A stretch of DNA of 64,000 nt, from positions 7,632,917-7,696,916 of the forward strand of contig JAJEKV010000041.1 of the NCBI GenBank assembly GCA_021234155.1, read 5' to 3'. Below the pieces are notes generated by a model. That model ran no database searches. It was given only the letters and a program-made list of their open reading frames with translations, and was not told the DNA's origin. A program made the translations under genes and the position numbers. Source of the DNA: Isoetes taiwanensis (lineage: Eukaryota; Streptophyta; Lycopodiopsida; Isoetales; Isoetaceae). Below, one piece after another: positions 44,611 to 56,817 of this stretch (positions are counted from its first letter, which is position 1; every line of letters starts with the position of its first letter).

Positions 44611-47099
44611 TGTTGAAGGTGTTCCTGGCAAAACCTTCAACCTCAGTGGTTTAGAACCTCCAGGTTGCTTGAGGCAACCACTCTGAGTGCAGAGATTCCA
44701 GAAATAATGCTCAGAATTTCACTGGGAGTATGGTTCCCTGAAGGCCAAAAAGTCTGCTTCACAAAATAGTCTGCAGTATGTAATCTATTCAAGTTTTGGA
44801 TATGAATTTTACTTCTCAAGATGCTGACACTTCTTACTAAGGGACTGCAAAAACTTAGAAAGGTTTGACAAGGCTAAGCAGGCTAAAATTTGATCACTGA
44901 CCCAGTCAATTTTTGGTCAATATCCCTGGCAGAGAGCTAGAATTTGAAACTCGATGTTGACAAGGAATTTTCTGGACTTGCAAATTCTACTCTGCTTAGA
45001 TTCACCTGCACAACAAGGGCCAAATCTTCCTTTCGCCAAAAGAGGTCCTAATTTTTTTCTTTTTATGGTTTCTTGTCTAGAACTATAAGGTAAGAACAAT
45101 TATGAAAGAGGATGCTTTCTAATGAAGGGTTGCACGAGTGTCTAACATCACCTTGCTCAACATATCTTGTTTGGCAAGACTAATGCTCTAATCCTTGCTT
45201 CTTTGTGCTCAGTGCCTATCATGCACCATAATTGAATTCAAACATGCCAACTCAATATAGTATTGGAGTTTAGTCTTGACAAGAACTCAACTTTGGCCTT
45301 CTCTGAAATCACACTATATAGGCAGACTACTTATATTTGACGATCAGGGCAAATCAACACACCTAGCCTCGGATGACAATTTTCTTTTAGGAATAGATTC
45401 TAATGCAACACAAACAGATAACTACAAGGGTCGGATTTTCAATTGAATCAAACACTCAGGAGATACAATGCAAAATCCCAAGCTCATGGTCTTGGGCACA
45501 TAATCAAATAGGTAAACATTCAAGTGATCCAGAGAATTAAGTCAATAATCCGGATCAAAGGTGAACATAGGAGGTCGGAATCAAGCTCAGGATCATCAAG
45601 CCGGTCCTTCTTCAAAGCCAGGAGTCTCTTCTTTGCCTCAAAGCCCTCGAATTTTCTTCTGTAAAAAAAACCCCTTTTGTAAATGCTAGTTCTTGATCAT
45701 TTCCCCTTGATTCTCTGTCTTTTAGCTTACAATAGGTATTCTTGGCATTAAGCATGGTGATCTGGCCAGTTTAAGTCATGATTTAGTGGTTTGCTTGGCC
45801 GAATTAAATAGATCTTGGCGTTTCCGGATTTTAGGGTTCATAAGGGTTCTAGCAAAATATCCCACAGGCTCGATTAGGTTTTGGCGACAAAGGTAAGGAA
45901 AAGAAAATTCACTATTTATAATTATTGCGTGCAATATCCACGTGGGATCCGGTACCTCCACCGCCCCACACGCCCGGATGTTCCACGCGGCATGGGAGAT
46001 TGGCTGGAAAAGAAATAGAAGGGGGGTAGATATGAAAATTTTTGCACCCCAAAGCCCTATGGCACGATTCCCTATGAAGCAGCTATAATGTCCAAAATAG
46101 AACTTTTTTTCAAATTTCTTTTTTCCTAAGGGAATCTTTTTTTGCACTCTATAAGATTCTGGAATCTTTTCTCACAATGGAGCACTTTTGAATTTGGCAA
46201 AAATGAAGCTAAGGAGTGGATGATGTGGCATTTGAAATGATGACAAGGCTAGGTGGGTATGACATGGCCGATGGGGATGATGACGTGTTAGCCAACTTGA
46301 GTTTGAAAATTCTTTCTAGTCAAAAATTTTGAATAATGTGGAGATGATGTGTATGATAAGTGTGGAGTGACGAGGTGTCAATGGTGATGTGGCAACAATG
46401 ATGCTAGTTTGATGCTTTGATATGGGTTTTGATTTGAATATGGGAGTTTGACATGACATGGATGAGTATGATGACTTGGCACATGAAGTGAGGTGTAAAG
46501 TGACTTGGCCCATCAAGTGCTCATTTAGGAGCCAATTTCTTTTATGGAGCAACTTTTAGCACCTCCTAGGGCACACTTGAATTTCCTTTAGGAATTTTGC
46601 AACTCTCTTTTAACTTTGGTCAAGTTGCATGGGATGTTGACTTCTGAGCGAGATTATGACCAAGTCAAGTCACTTTTGACCTTGTGGATGATGAAGCAAG
46701 TGGGTGTTCCATGGAGGTGTGTTTTGACTAGAAAGAACTTTCAAAGTCAAGTTTGACTTTGAGAGGTATATGAGCAAGGGATCAAAGTTCAATGGTATTT
46801 TAGGATGGTGGAGTGAATGGAGAAGGGGATCAAAATGCCAAAGATGCCAAGATCACAAATAGCTACATACCATGGAATATTCTTCAAGGGGTCTTCTTTC
46901 TCCACTTTTCTTCATTTCCCTTGCTTGTTTGACCTCTTGTATCTCTTGAGTGACTTGAGTCAATTGTCCTTCCCTTGCTCTTCAAATTCTTGGTGTATGC
47001 TAGTGAAGCATTTCCCTATTGCCTTGCAAACCAGATCAAGATGAGAGGATTAGTGCAAAGATGTGCTTAGCTCTTCCATGCTGCCATGGCATGGCAGCA
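44611..47099 (-). repeat. 5' LTR of B3 (TATA lost)
   Basis: 2489 bp, close to the 3' LTR. Hairpin 47079-47099; U5 primer-like copy 44652-44662. At 45888-45902 the sequence AAAGGTAAGGAAAAG lacks the TATA of AAAGGTATATAAGG, while the G-box (45938-45945) remains. Confidence 0.93.
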
Positions 47100-47104
47100 G
47101 TTTC

Positions 47105-47185
47105 TCTTAACGGGACCAAACAGAGGAACTGTACATTGGTCGGACAATGCAATTTCTATCATGCTTGCACAGATGAAAGATTATA
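47105..47185 (+). pseudogene. D2 part 2: piece of Myb/SANT-like gene
   Basis: 81 bp between B3 and A2 encoding the start of the Myb/SANT-like domain (HWSDNAISIMLAQMKDYK), equivalent to QWTDQGVSTFLNLLNEMK in D1. Next bases are the A2 TSD AGGTG (47186-47190). Confidence 0.85.
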
Positions 47186-47190
47186 AGGTG

Positions 47191-47568
47191 TGTTGACCTT
47201 AAACCTGGCTTAAAGGTCAACCACAAGGAACCAATTCGAGTTTTCACTCAAATTGGGGTTAGAACCTCCAGATCACTTAAGGTGATCAGTCTATGCAAGA
47301 TAATTTCAAAGACAAGTTCAAAAATTTGAAGTTCTATACCTTTCCCATTTCCAGAAATTGACACCTTTGCCAAAACAGCTGTGGTGTTGATATGTAGATC
47401 GATTTTTTGGGTCAGACACTATAGACTTGGTCAAAAAAGTTGTAGGTAACCAACAGTAAAGCCTCTGACCAAGTCAGGAACTTAATCTGTGAGTTATTCG
47501 AGCTCAAAGTGCAGTCAAAATTTGGTCAATAGAAGTCAAATCTGAAAACAGTGATCAGAGATTGGGAT
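47191..47568 (-). repeat. 3' LTR remnant of A2
   Basis: Matches 50033-50410 (U5 end) of the 5' LTR with only a few differences (for example TCAGACACTATAG versus TCAGGCACTATAG). Ends at AGATTGGGAT, where the pol frame begins. Confidence 0.92.
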
Positions 47569-48798
47569 ATGAGTAATTTCCCAAGAAGTAAAGTAAGCAA
47601 GCATTTCCATTACCTGATTTCTCAAGGACTCCATGTCAGCATTCTTGGCCTGATACTCACCACTAACCTGTCTGCACACTAACTGGGAATCTCCATAGAT
47701 GTGTATGATTGAAATATCCATAGCCTTGGCTTCTTGAAGACCTGCAATCAAAGCCTTGTACTCTGCTACATTAGAAGTGATTTGGGGAAAAATCCTTCCT
47801 ACCTTAGCCAAGAGTTTATTGGAGGTATTCTTCAGTATAGCTGCAGATGAAGCTACATTTAGTTTCTTTGAAATCCCCCCATCAAACCACAAACATCCTT
47901 CTTTCCCATTCTCAGAAGGTAGTGCACACTCTCTAATCAAAGGAATCAGATCTGTTTTCTTTGTGCTAGGGGTTGCTAAACTGTAAGATCCTAGGGGCTC
48001 TTCTATAAGCATTTCTTTAACAAAGTGTACCTCTTCCCTGAAGCCATAAGAACCATCCTGGTTGTAAATTGTAGCTACTTGAGTGCCATTTGAAATGGTG
48101 CATCTCCCTTCAGACCAGATTGGCCTAGCATCAACTGTAGCCATCCACCTTCTCCCTAGCAAGAGATCATATATATCTGCATCTTCCCCTAGATCTTCAA
48201 AAGCAACAACAACAAAATTGGCAGCTACAACAATGCCTTCAGTATTAACAGGAACCTTGGTCACAATTCCAACTGGTGCTATTTTAGCATTAGAAAAGGA
48301 TTTTAACAAAACAGATGACCTTTTATCTATCTCGAGCCCACATTTTTTCATAACATGATAGGGCATGATATTTAGAGGTGAACCTCCATCAAGCAACACA
48401 TTGGAAAAAGAATAACCTCCTAAAGTAGCTGAACACATAAATGCACCTGGGTCTTCCTCATTTTGAGCTAAAATAAGATTAGTAGCATTTGCAACACCTA
48501 CACAAGCCACTGCCTCACTAAAAGTAGTTTGTTGTAATAACTTTTTCCTATAACCAGGGGCAATTTTTAATAAGGTAAATAAGTCCACACTTACTTTGGA
48601 ATTTTTCAGTAAAGCATCCAACTCATCAAGATCTTGATCTTTCTTACCATACTTTTGTTGAGGAGGTGGAGCTATTTCTTGGGGAGGAGCTTCCATGACA
48701 GGGGATAGTGGCAATGTTGATTTCCTGGAATGCTCTGGAACAAATTTGTTAGGCTCAGCAGGTCTATAGGTATCTCCCATACTCCTGGTTTGTACCAT
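47536..48798 (-). pseudogene. A2 protease and RNase H, fused to LTR
   Basis: 420-codon frame. Protease D137-G-G (VLLDGGSPLNIMP) and LLLGRRWM; type-I RNase H with D306 (FDGG), E346 (AEYKALIAGL), D370 (GDSQLV) and H410 (ITHIP). After that the frame runs into LTR sequence and the last catalytic Asp block is lost. Confirms the protease then RNase H order in family A. Confidence 0.92.
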
Positions 48799-49078
48799 CC
48801 ATCACTTCCTCAGTTTTTGGCATTTCTGTAGCCTGCACAAACCTTATAGAGCTAGTAGATTCAGCAAACCTTACATGTGGAGCTGCCTCAGGTTTCTTTT
48901 CCCTCTCTTGCTTGGCAAAATATTCTTTAACAGAGCACCTAAGGTCAGTACGGCCAATCTCCTTGCAAAAAGCACAAACTGGACATTCCCTACCAAAATG
49001 ACCTTTCTTTTTACATTTAGGACATATTTGCCAATAACAAATATCAGCTGGATGTGAAGTTCTGTTACAATGATACAT
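48764..49078 (-). pseudogene. A2 gag zinc knuckles
   Basis: 104 codons with CHCNRTSHPADIC, CPKCKKKGHFGREC and CAFCKEIGRTDLRC. The third has R in place of the ligand His. The frame is shifted by one deletion near 49075 from the main gag frame. Confidence 0.85.
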
Positions 49079-49989
49079 TCAGGATAAGTTCTACCTGTTC
49101 TGCTTGCTTTGAGCTCCACAAGTTGCTTAGTTACTTCTGCTAAAGCCTCAGTTACCTTTGTCAAGTCAGCTTTGACCTCTGAAATTTGAGAATCAGCCTC
49201 CTCATCTTTGGTTTTTTTCTTTTCTTTATGCACAGCATAGATAGGAACATAATGATGAGGTTCATAAGGGCCATCAGTGGCATCAGTGTAAAAGGGGTCA
49301 TGTTGAAAGCTATGATGTTTCTCTGGCAGGATAGAGAGCATTTTGGTCAATTCAGTAGTCTTAGCAAAAACCTTGTAGATGGAATCAAAACCTTCTGCAG
49401 CTTGTATCTTGATAAGCTTTCTATGAATTTCTGGTCTAGAAGATAGGCCTTTGATAAAAGAGGACACCAAAAAGAGCATGGGGACAGTAACTTGGCATTT
49501 CTGACATCTACTCATGAAGGTGCTGAATCTTTCCTTATACTGACTAACACTCTCACCTGCATAAATAGAAAAATTTTGCAATTCATTAACAAGATCCTTA
49601 GGAGCAGCAAGCTTTCCAAACCTGTCTAAAAACTTGGTAACAAGATCATCCCAAGAAGTGGTTCCCATAAGCTTCTCATAAGTCAGCCAAGCACCAGCTT
49701 CACTCTCCTCTTTAAAACACTTTTCAAATTGTGAGAACTTGCACCCTTTCTTAAAGCCATAATCCCTATAGTAATCTTCAAAAATTCTAAGAAAAGTATT
49801 AGCACTCATACTGGAATCAAAAGTAGGCAATGGAGTGGGCACATTCAATTCAAGCTGGTAAGGTAAACCTTGAAGTAATCCAGTTGAAAAACTTGGGGGA
49901 AGAGATCTATCTCTGCAGGGTTCTGAAGTGTCATGTTCTTCCATTGATATTGGTTCTTGCTCTGTTGGAAATTTCTGCTTTGGAGCCAT
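48871..49989 (-). pseudogene. A2 gag
   Basis: 372-codon frame from ATG 49989 (43-nt leader). Capsid core as in A3 (AGAWLTYEKLMGTTSWDDL, GESVSQYKERFSTFM, SSFIKGLSSRPEIHRKL) and a coiled-coil-like stretch (EVKADLTKVTEALAEVTKQ). A one-base deletion at about 49075 moves the last part out of frame of the knuckles. Confidence 0.9.
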
Positions 49990-50011
49990 GAGTTCTCAAA
50001 ATCCAGGTAGA

Positions 50012-50029
50012 ATCTCGGTAGAACCTCCA
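50012..50029 (-). promoter_or_regulatory. primer-binding site of A2 (tRNA-Gln type)
   Basis: TGGAGGTTCTACCGAGAT on the minus strand, 3 nt from the LTR; same as A1, A3 and B2. Confidence 0.75.
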
Positions 50030-50032
50030 AAA

Positions 50033-51763
50033 TGTTGACCTTAAACCTGGCTTAAAGGTCAACCACAAGGAACCAATTCGAGTTTTCACTCAAATTGGGG
50101 TTAGAACCTCCAGATCACTTAAGGTGATCAGTCTACGCAAGATAATTTCAAAGACAAGTTCAAAAATTTGAAGTTCTATACCTTTCCCATTTCCAGAAAT
50201 TGACACCTTTGCCAAAACAGCTGTGGTGTTGATATGTAGATCGATTTTTTGGGTCAGGCACTATAGACTTGGTCAAAAAAGTTGTAGGTAACCAACAGTA
50301 AAGCCTCTGACCAAGTCAGGAACTTAATCTGTGAGTTATTCGAGCTCAAAGTGCAGTCAAAATTTGGTCAATAGAAGTCAAATCTGAAAACAGTGATCAG
50401 AGATTGGGATTTGGAGTTGCCAAACGAATTTTTGAGAATTTCCAAAGCAAATATATTGTAATGATGATGAGGAATATAGACAAATGGTCAGATTTCCATT
50501 TGGATGGACAAAAGTATTTTTTGTGGCTGGATTTGGCAAAATACAGTCAAGAACAGTCAAAACAGAATGCAAAATTTTCTAACTCGAGTTGTAAGTGGAG
50601 TTTTTTGGATTTTTCAAAACGTATGGGCTCCAGATGTCTCAAGGATTGATGGCAAATGGGCCAAAGGCAATCAAAAGTACAGGGGGATTTTCTGTAGTAT
50701 TTTGAAAAGACAGAAATTGTAAAAAATCATATCAGAGATAATTTCATCAACTTGGCATCAAACTTCAAAAAAAAAAATTTCATTGATATGGAGGTAAATC
50801 AATCATAATAATGTTTGCTTGATCTTAGCCTTGATTGATGGGTTTATTCAGTTTTTAAAGAGCGGGAAGGTGGAAATAGGTAGGTTCCGAGAGATGTGGA
50901 GCCAAATCCGGCATGATTCGAGGTGGAAGCAGAAATTTAGGGTTCTTGGCTGTATTTTTTTAAAGAATAGCGCGATACGATTTCGTATTTTTGCCCGTAT
51001 ATCCATGGAATATGCTGTATTCTATAATATTTGCAAAGCTAGGCCATGGTTTTAAAAGACCACTCATAGAAATTTGGAGAGGTAAATCATTTTAGCAATG
51101 GCAACCCTAATTTTTCGGGAATATGCCAAGTTCTTGGGCATAATGATCAGGAATATTCCACAAGGTGTACAAGTGGCATGGCATAATGATAAAGAATTGC
51201 AAAAAGGATTTTGGCTAGGGAAATTTGCAAAAAGATGTGGCATAAGAAGTGAAAAGATATGGAGGCAATGGTGGGGGATAATTCATGGGGAAATATAGGT
51301 GTATTGGAAAAAGGGAGAATTGGGCCAAACATAATAAGGTATGCAAGGGTACACAAAAGAGAATATGGATATAGGAAAAATGGCTAAGAAATTTCAAAGG
51401 ATAGGAATAGAATATGAGTAAGAATTGGATAAGAATGGCTAAGGGATGAAATCGAGCATCATGGGGTCTTCCAAACTTTTGAACTTCCAATCTTCAAAAA
51501 TTGCCTTCCAAACTTCTTAACCCAGAATCTTCTAGAGCATATTCTTGACTAAGCATTCTTGACCTCAAATAAAGTACCTCATGTGAGTTTTGAACCTTGA
51601 GCACTTGTGGACTTGATGTTGACTTGAAGAATGAACACCCTTTGACCTCCACATCAATGTTGAATACCAAGAATCTTCCAAACTTTGACCTAGTCTTCTA
51701 AGATGAATTGACCTAGTTTGAATGCATAGACCACAATTAGCATGTTGCCCTTTGGGGGCAACA
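50033..51763 (-). repeat. 5' LTR of A2
   Basis: 1731 bp. Inner end inverted repeat GTTGACCTT (50034-50042) and AAGGTCAAC (50055-50063). Primer-like GGTTAGAACCTCCA at 50099-50112 is followed by GATCAC/GTGATC. Outer hairpin 51743-51763. Confidence 0.92.
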
Positions 51764-51768
51764 AGGTG

Positions 51769-52600
51769 CATAATAATGGAAGTATTAATCTTTCTTCAAG
51801 CTAATGGAGAGAGATTATGATCAAATTACAAACCACAGTTCATGGTCTGGAAGAATTGAGGCAACTGAGAAATAAATGGGATAAACTGTAAATAAAATTT
51901 AGAAATGAAAAAGAAGCATCTGATAGAACAGGTTCTGAGCCATTTACTTGGCCATGGTTTTATGTGATGGAGGAGCTTAAACATGAAGTAACTAATGAAA
52001 GGGACATTTCTGGTGCAGGAGATGATGGGGAATTTGGAGCAGAGGCATTTGAGGATGCTGGAATGTACCCAAACACATTTATGTCTGATGCTTTCCATGA
52101 GACAATTGGAACGAATGCATCTTTTGTGGAAGAAGAGTTTACAAACCTTGCAGAGGACAATCCTATTAGCCTTGTTGTTAATGAAAGAAACAAGCAAAGA
52201 TAACTCAAGTGGTATGGAAAAAAAATTCAAGCAAAGACACTCCAAGTACATGCAACCCTTCTGATATCAGTCCTAGGTCTGCTGCATGCAATCAGCCTGG
52301 TGTTAGTGGTAAGCTGACAACCCAAAAAAGATTTTGATTTCACATAGATGAAGACATAGCAACTGGGATTTCTAACATGGCTAATAGTTTTGGAGAGAAT
52401 GAGAAAAGGAAGCTTCATGAAAGAAGAACCCATTAAGAAACAGGAACGGATCAAAAAATTGGAGTCTGTGAGATCAGCCAACACTTTAAAAATTGCTCGA
52501 TCCATGGCCACTACGACAGAAAGCATCTGCCAGATGATAAAGGGCACTCTTCTGGAGATTGCAAAGCTTGTTGCATAGAAATAGACTAACTAATCTCAAT
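51769..52600 (+). pseudogene. D2 part 3: rest of Myb/SANT-like gene
   Basis: Continues the D2 gene after A2: a stop in LSSS-stop-WREIMIKLQ, then LRNKWDKL-stop, GSEPFTWPWFYVMEEL, the acidic GAGDDGEFGAEAFEDAG, and after further shifts the C-terminus RSANTLKIARSMATTTESIC and LLEIAKLVA (stop 52576). Open frames include 51964-52203 and 52390-52578. About as long as D1. No transposase follows. Confidence 0.82.
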
Positions 52601-54454
52601 TTCTAAGGTACTCTTCTGAATTCCTTTTTTGTGTTGTTGCTATTTGGTTCTTCTGCAAGTTAGTTAGGATTTGACTTTCTTATTCTACTACTGGAAACTT
52701 GTCATTGGAAGTGGTCAATGATTGACCCCTTCAATTTTGGGGTTGAGCCAATAAGACACTTAATCTTAGATAGGATCTATACCAATGGGAAGGAATTTTA
52801 ATGAAAAGGGCAGTAATATTCCTTTGTCCAAAATCTAAAGCCAAAAAGATATCGTAGGTAGTCTCTTGAAATTCCATAATTGTGCCTCGATTCTTGTGCT
52901 TCCAAATTCATTACAAGTTTTGCATAATGTCAAGGCTTAAGTTGCTGGCCCGACGACATTTTTCTGTAATTTCTTCAAGCTCCTTCCATTGAAGATTTGG
53001 TTATGGTAGTTGCAGCAAGTTCCTGCTCCAGCAGCCTAACTGTAGAGTCGGACAAAGTAGAATCCAGTATAAGAGTTTCCATGCTAGTGTAAGCCAAAGG
53101 TGATTCTCGACTACTGGACTATGGAGGATGTGATTGTTGAACCTGAACTCGTTGCATGTGTAGAGCAAGCTCCCTTCAAGCAGAGAACACACGTAGAGCT
53201 TGTGCACGTGAATCATTATAAGAGGTGGTGCCCTTAGGAGGTTAAAATCTCAAGAGTTGAATGTGAGAACTGCCCTGCCTGACGTCTTCTTCGGCTCCTT
53301 GCTTCTAAAAACCTGCTTTCTTCTGGCTTACTTTCTTTTCTTTTTTTTTATTGTTCTTACTCTCCCCCCCCTTTTTTTTTACATGTATGATATGAGACTG
53401 CTAAATGGCTTGTATAGAATCAGACCAATAAAAAATGGTCTTTTGTAATGCCATACTTGTTAATACATAATAATGTTGCCGAAACATGTACTTTCACTTA
53501 AATCTTCTTTTCTTCCTAATGGCTCTGTAAATATATTTCTAATAGGTTTGAAAGCCGACTCAAGTTTGCTGGAAAGAACAATTGAAGTTGGCTTCTCAGT
53601 TTTTAGGGATGTCTGTGACAGATTTATGTTAATGAATGTAATGGTGTAAAACATTTTTTCCTATCAGCATGCATCGGATGTTGATAACATTGATGCAATG
53701 CTCATCTTTGAGCTTATTACTTGTTAATACATTTCATATCTGCAATATATTTCTTTAGCATACATTTTATATCTGTGAATACATTTCTTCAATGCCTATG
53801 CATTATGTTCAATATCTGCTAATGTAATCTATTCTGTTAATCTATTATGATGTACTTTGTTAAGTTTGTATTCTTTTTTATAAAACATAGCACAACCTAT
53901 TCACAAACTACAACATAACCTGTCACAAAGCACAACATTAAATTGTTCACAAAGCAGATCAAAAATCTGTTCACAAAACACAGTCATAACCTGTTCACAA
54001 AATACAGCAACAACCTGTGAAATGATTTGTAATCTATTATATGAATCCAATATCTTACATTCAATATGCAATCAGTTAATGTTATATGAACTCAAATGTA
54101 TGTAAAGTATACTCGATTTCATTGTCATACTTTACTCAAGAAATTGAGCATTCTGTTATAGCAGGTTTGACTTCCATTGATCAAAATTTGACTTTGATTC
54201 AAATGTTTATATCTCCAATACCATTTACCTAAATTCAATGAAGTTTTCGAATACAAATCCAGACAATAATCTACGTTTAGATTGCACAAGAAATTCTACA
54301 AGATAATAGTTTTGGAGCCGAGATTAAATTGAATTATAGCAGTTCTTTCCACAATTAGAAAAGCTTCAGACATTGACATTTTATAATGTGAAAAAAGAAA
54401 GAATTTAAATTGCTAAATGAATCAAAGAATCAACGTACAGTTCTGCAGATCAAT
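52601..54454. other. AT-rich stretch without recognised gene
   Basis: No convincing ORF, no transposase and no LTR seen. 53335-53385 is T/C-rich. 53930-54020 repeats short units around CTGTTCACAAA. It may include the decayed remainder of D2. The junction to C2 lies near 54455, in a direct repeat of AGATCAATATTAAA. Confidence 0.5.
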
Positions 54455-56817
54455 ATTAAACCAGATCAATATTAAAAAGGCAGATCAGCCCAAGACTTCT
54501 TTCATCACACCTTTGGGAACTTTTGCAATGAGAAGGATGCCCTTGGACTTACGGATGCATCAGCTAGATTTCAAAGAGCAATGGACACTATTTTCAAGGA
54601 TATGCCTCCCACATCATTTCGAGTTTTCTTAGATGACTTGTGTTTGAGCACTTCTAGCAAGGATCATTTTGCTTATCTCACTAAATTATTTGCTATGTGC
54701 AGAAAAGGAGGTGTGAGCCTAAATCCTAAGAAGTGTGTCTTTTTGTGCTCAAAAGGGGATTTGTTAGGACTCGAAGTCTCCACCAAGGGCATACAAGTTG
54801 CTGCAAACAAGATTGAAGCCTTGAAGAAACTTGCCCCTCCAAAAACGCTCAAACAAGTTAAGAGCTTCCTAGCTATGACCAGTTTTCTAAGGATGTATGT
54901 TCCTCACTTCTCACATACTATTAGTCCTATTTCCAACCTCACAAAGATGGGGAAGTTTACAAAAAATGAGAGCAAATACATGTTAGTGGATTGGAATGAA
55001 ACTTATCAAGAATCCTTTGATAAAATTATAGATGCCATATGTCAATCTACCTTACTAAAACCTCCAGACTTTGAGAAGCCTTTCCAAGCTTACATTAGTG
55101 TTACAAAAAAAGCCATAGGTTTGGCATTGCTTCAAGATGACAGAATTATCTCGTTTACATGCAAAATGTGGTCTGATAGCGAGCTTAGATACCTCAGGCT
55201 TGAGAAGAGTGCAACAACCTTGATGTTCATGATAGATAGGCAAGGACATCTCTTGCAAAACAGTCACACTCAAGTCTTCATGAAGCAAAATCCCATGTCT
55301 CTTCTCTTTGCCAAAAAACAGCCAAAAGCTAAATTATGTAGGTGGGTTTGCAAGGTTCAGATCTATGATATTAGTGTGAGAGTAGTCAATCTTATTAACA
55401 ATCCAAGCTCATACCTTCCCAATGCTTTATTTGAATATGAAGATGAAGAGGGTTTGGATGAGAATGATTGTGCTTTGTCTAATAACCTTGTTGCTTTATA
55501 TGAGAAGAAAGTGGATTGGTAATATAGCATTAGGAATTATTTAAAATAGAATAGAATAGAATAGAATAGATTTTTTTAACGCCCAAGGATATGATCAGCA
55601 GCCAAGGAAGGAGGTTCGAAGAAGAATGCAAGAAATTCAAGCTAATAGGAGAAGTTCTATGCAAAGTTGACAAGGAAGGAGTGCTGCTAAGGTGTGTGGA
55701 TCTGGAAGAGGCCAAGATGATCATTGAAGCATGCCATGAAGGTGTTTGTGGAGGCCATTTTGCTGCTGACACAACAGCCAAGAAGATATTGATATCAAGG
55801 TATTTTTTCCCTACTCTCTTTAAAGATTGCTATAACGTCATAAAATGTTGTCGTAAATGCCAAATTTTTGGCAAAAGAGTGTTGCAACCAGCTCCCCTCA
55901 CTGCCAGAACCTCTCCAAGCCCATTTCAAGTATGGGAACTTGATTTTATAGGTCCCATAGACCCTCCCCCATCAGCTCAACATTAATTCATCCTTGTAGC
56001 CACTGATTATTTCACAAAATAAGCTGAAGCAGTTCCACTTAGAGATGCTAGTGCATTTACTACTGCAAGGTTTCTTCATGAAAACATTTGTACTAGATTT
56101 GGAATCCCTTTCAATATCATATCTGATAGAGGAACCCAATTTATAAACCAAGCCATAGCCTCATTGCTAGCTACTCTCAAAGTCAAACATACTAAAAGCT
56201 CAGCATACTATCCGCAAGGTAATGGTCAAGCTGAGCCAACAAACAAGGTTCTGAAGTCAATTCTTAAAAACACTATTAGTATTTCTAAAAAGGATTGGCA
56301 TATGAAATTGCACGATGCCTTGTAGGCATATAGGACCACCATTAAGGCATCCACAAAGCATGCACCCTTTAACCTTGTATATGGTATCGAGTCTATTGTC
56401 CCCATCGAGCTTGAATTACCCTCCCTTAGATTGGCTCATCAAATCAATTTGGAAATGGAGGATGCACTAAAAGAAAGGTCTGTGAGATTGATGCAGCTGG
56501 AAGAACACAGGTTTGAGGTTGAAAATGCAATTCCTATCAAGAAAGCCAAGGACATAGCAACGTTTAAGGCTGCTCACAAGCTTCAAGGCACTCTCAAAAT
56601 TGGAGAATTGTTGCTCGAGTGGAACAAAGCAAGGGAAGATGTAGCAGCCAATTTTGAAAATCTATGGGAAGGTCTTTTTGAGGTGATTGGAGCAGCATGA
56701 AAAGACTTCTATTGGCTGAAAACTGTTGTTGATGGAAGATAGCTGCCAAATCCTATTAACATCTTACATTTGAAGAGGTATTGGCAACATGATGTTGCCC
56801 TAAGCTTGTTTGATTAA
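54455..56817 (+). pseudogene. C2 pol: RT, degenerate RNase H, integrase
   Basis: Frames 54417-54632 (QINIKKADQPKTSFITP) and 54581-55522 (313 codons: FLDDLCLS, thumb GVSLNPKKCVFLCS, connection, RNase H with AYISVTKKAIGLALLQ and EKSATTLMF, no catalytic Asp) carry RT and RNase H. 55591-55986 is the integrase zinc domain; 56431-56700 the integrase C-terminal part. The core between has stops, though SDRGTQF and GNGQAEPTNK are visible. AATAG repeats (about 55547-55571) disrupt the linker. True end LSLFD, stop 56815-56817. Confidence 0.9.

Larger units (their letters stand above)
36163..47099 (-). mobile_element. B3: full-length family B gypsy retrotransposon
   Basis: 10.9 kb between TSDs GTTTC (36158-36162 and 47100-47104). 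LTRs 36163-38602 and 44611-47099. Same gene order as B2. Holds the longest pol frame of the window (818 codons) but is broken by a 28-bp deletion in RT and other shifts. Inserted in the Myb-like gene of D2. Confidence 0.95.
47191..51763 (-). mobile_element. A2: family A gypsy element with internal deletion
   Basis: 4.6 kb between TSDs AGGTG (47186-47190 and 51764-51768). The 5' LTR (50033-51763) is complete. Of the 3' LTR only about 378 bp (47191-47568) remain, joined directly to the RNase H coding region. RT, the second RNase H, integrase and most of the 3' LTR are deleted in one step. Inserted in the D2 Myb-like gene. Confidence 0.93.

Noticed and set aside
52601-54454. Small ORFs such as 53001-53216 and 53257-53448 as genes
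   Set aside because: Short, low-complexity and without neighbours, homology or start context.
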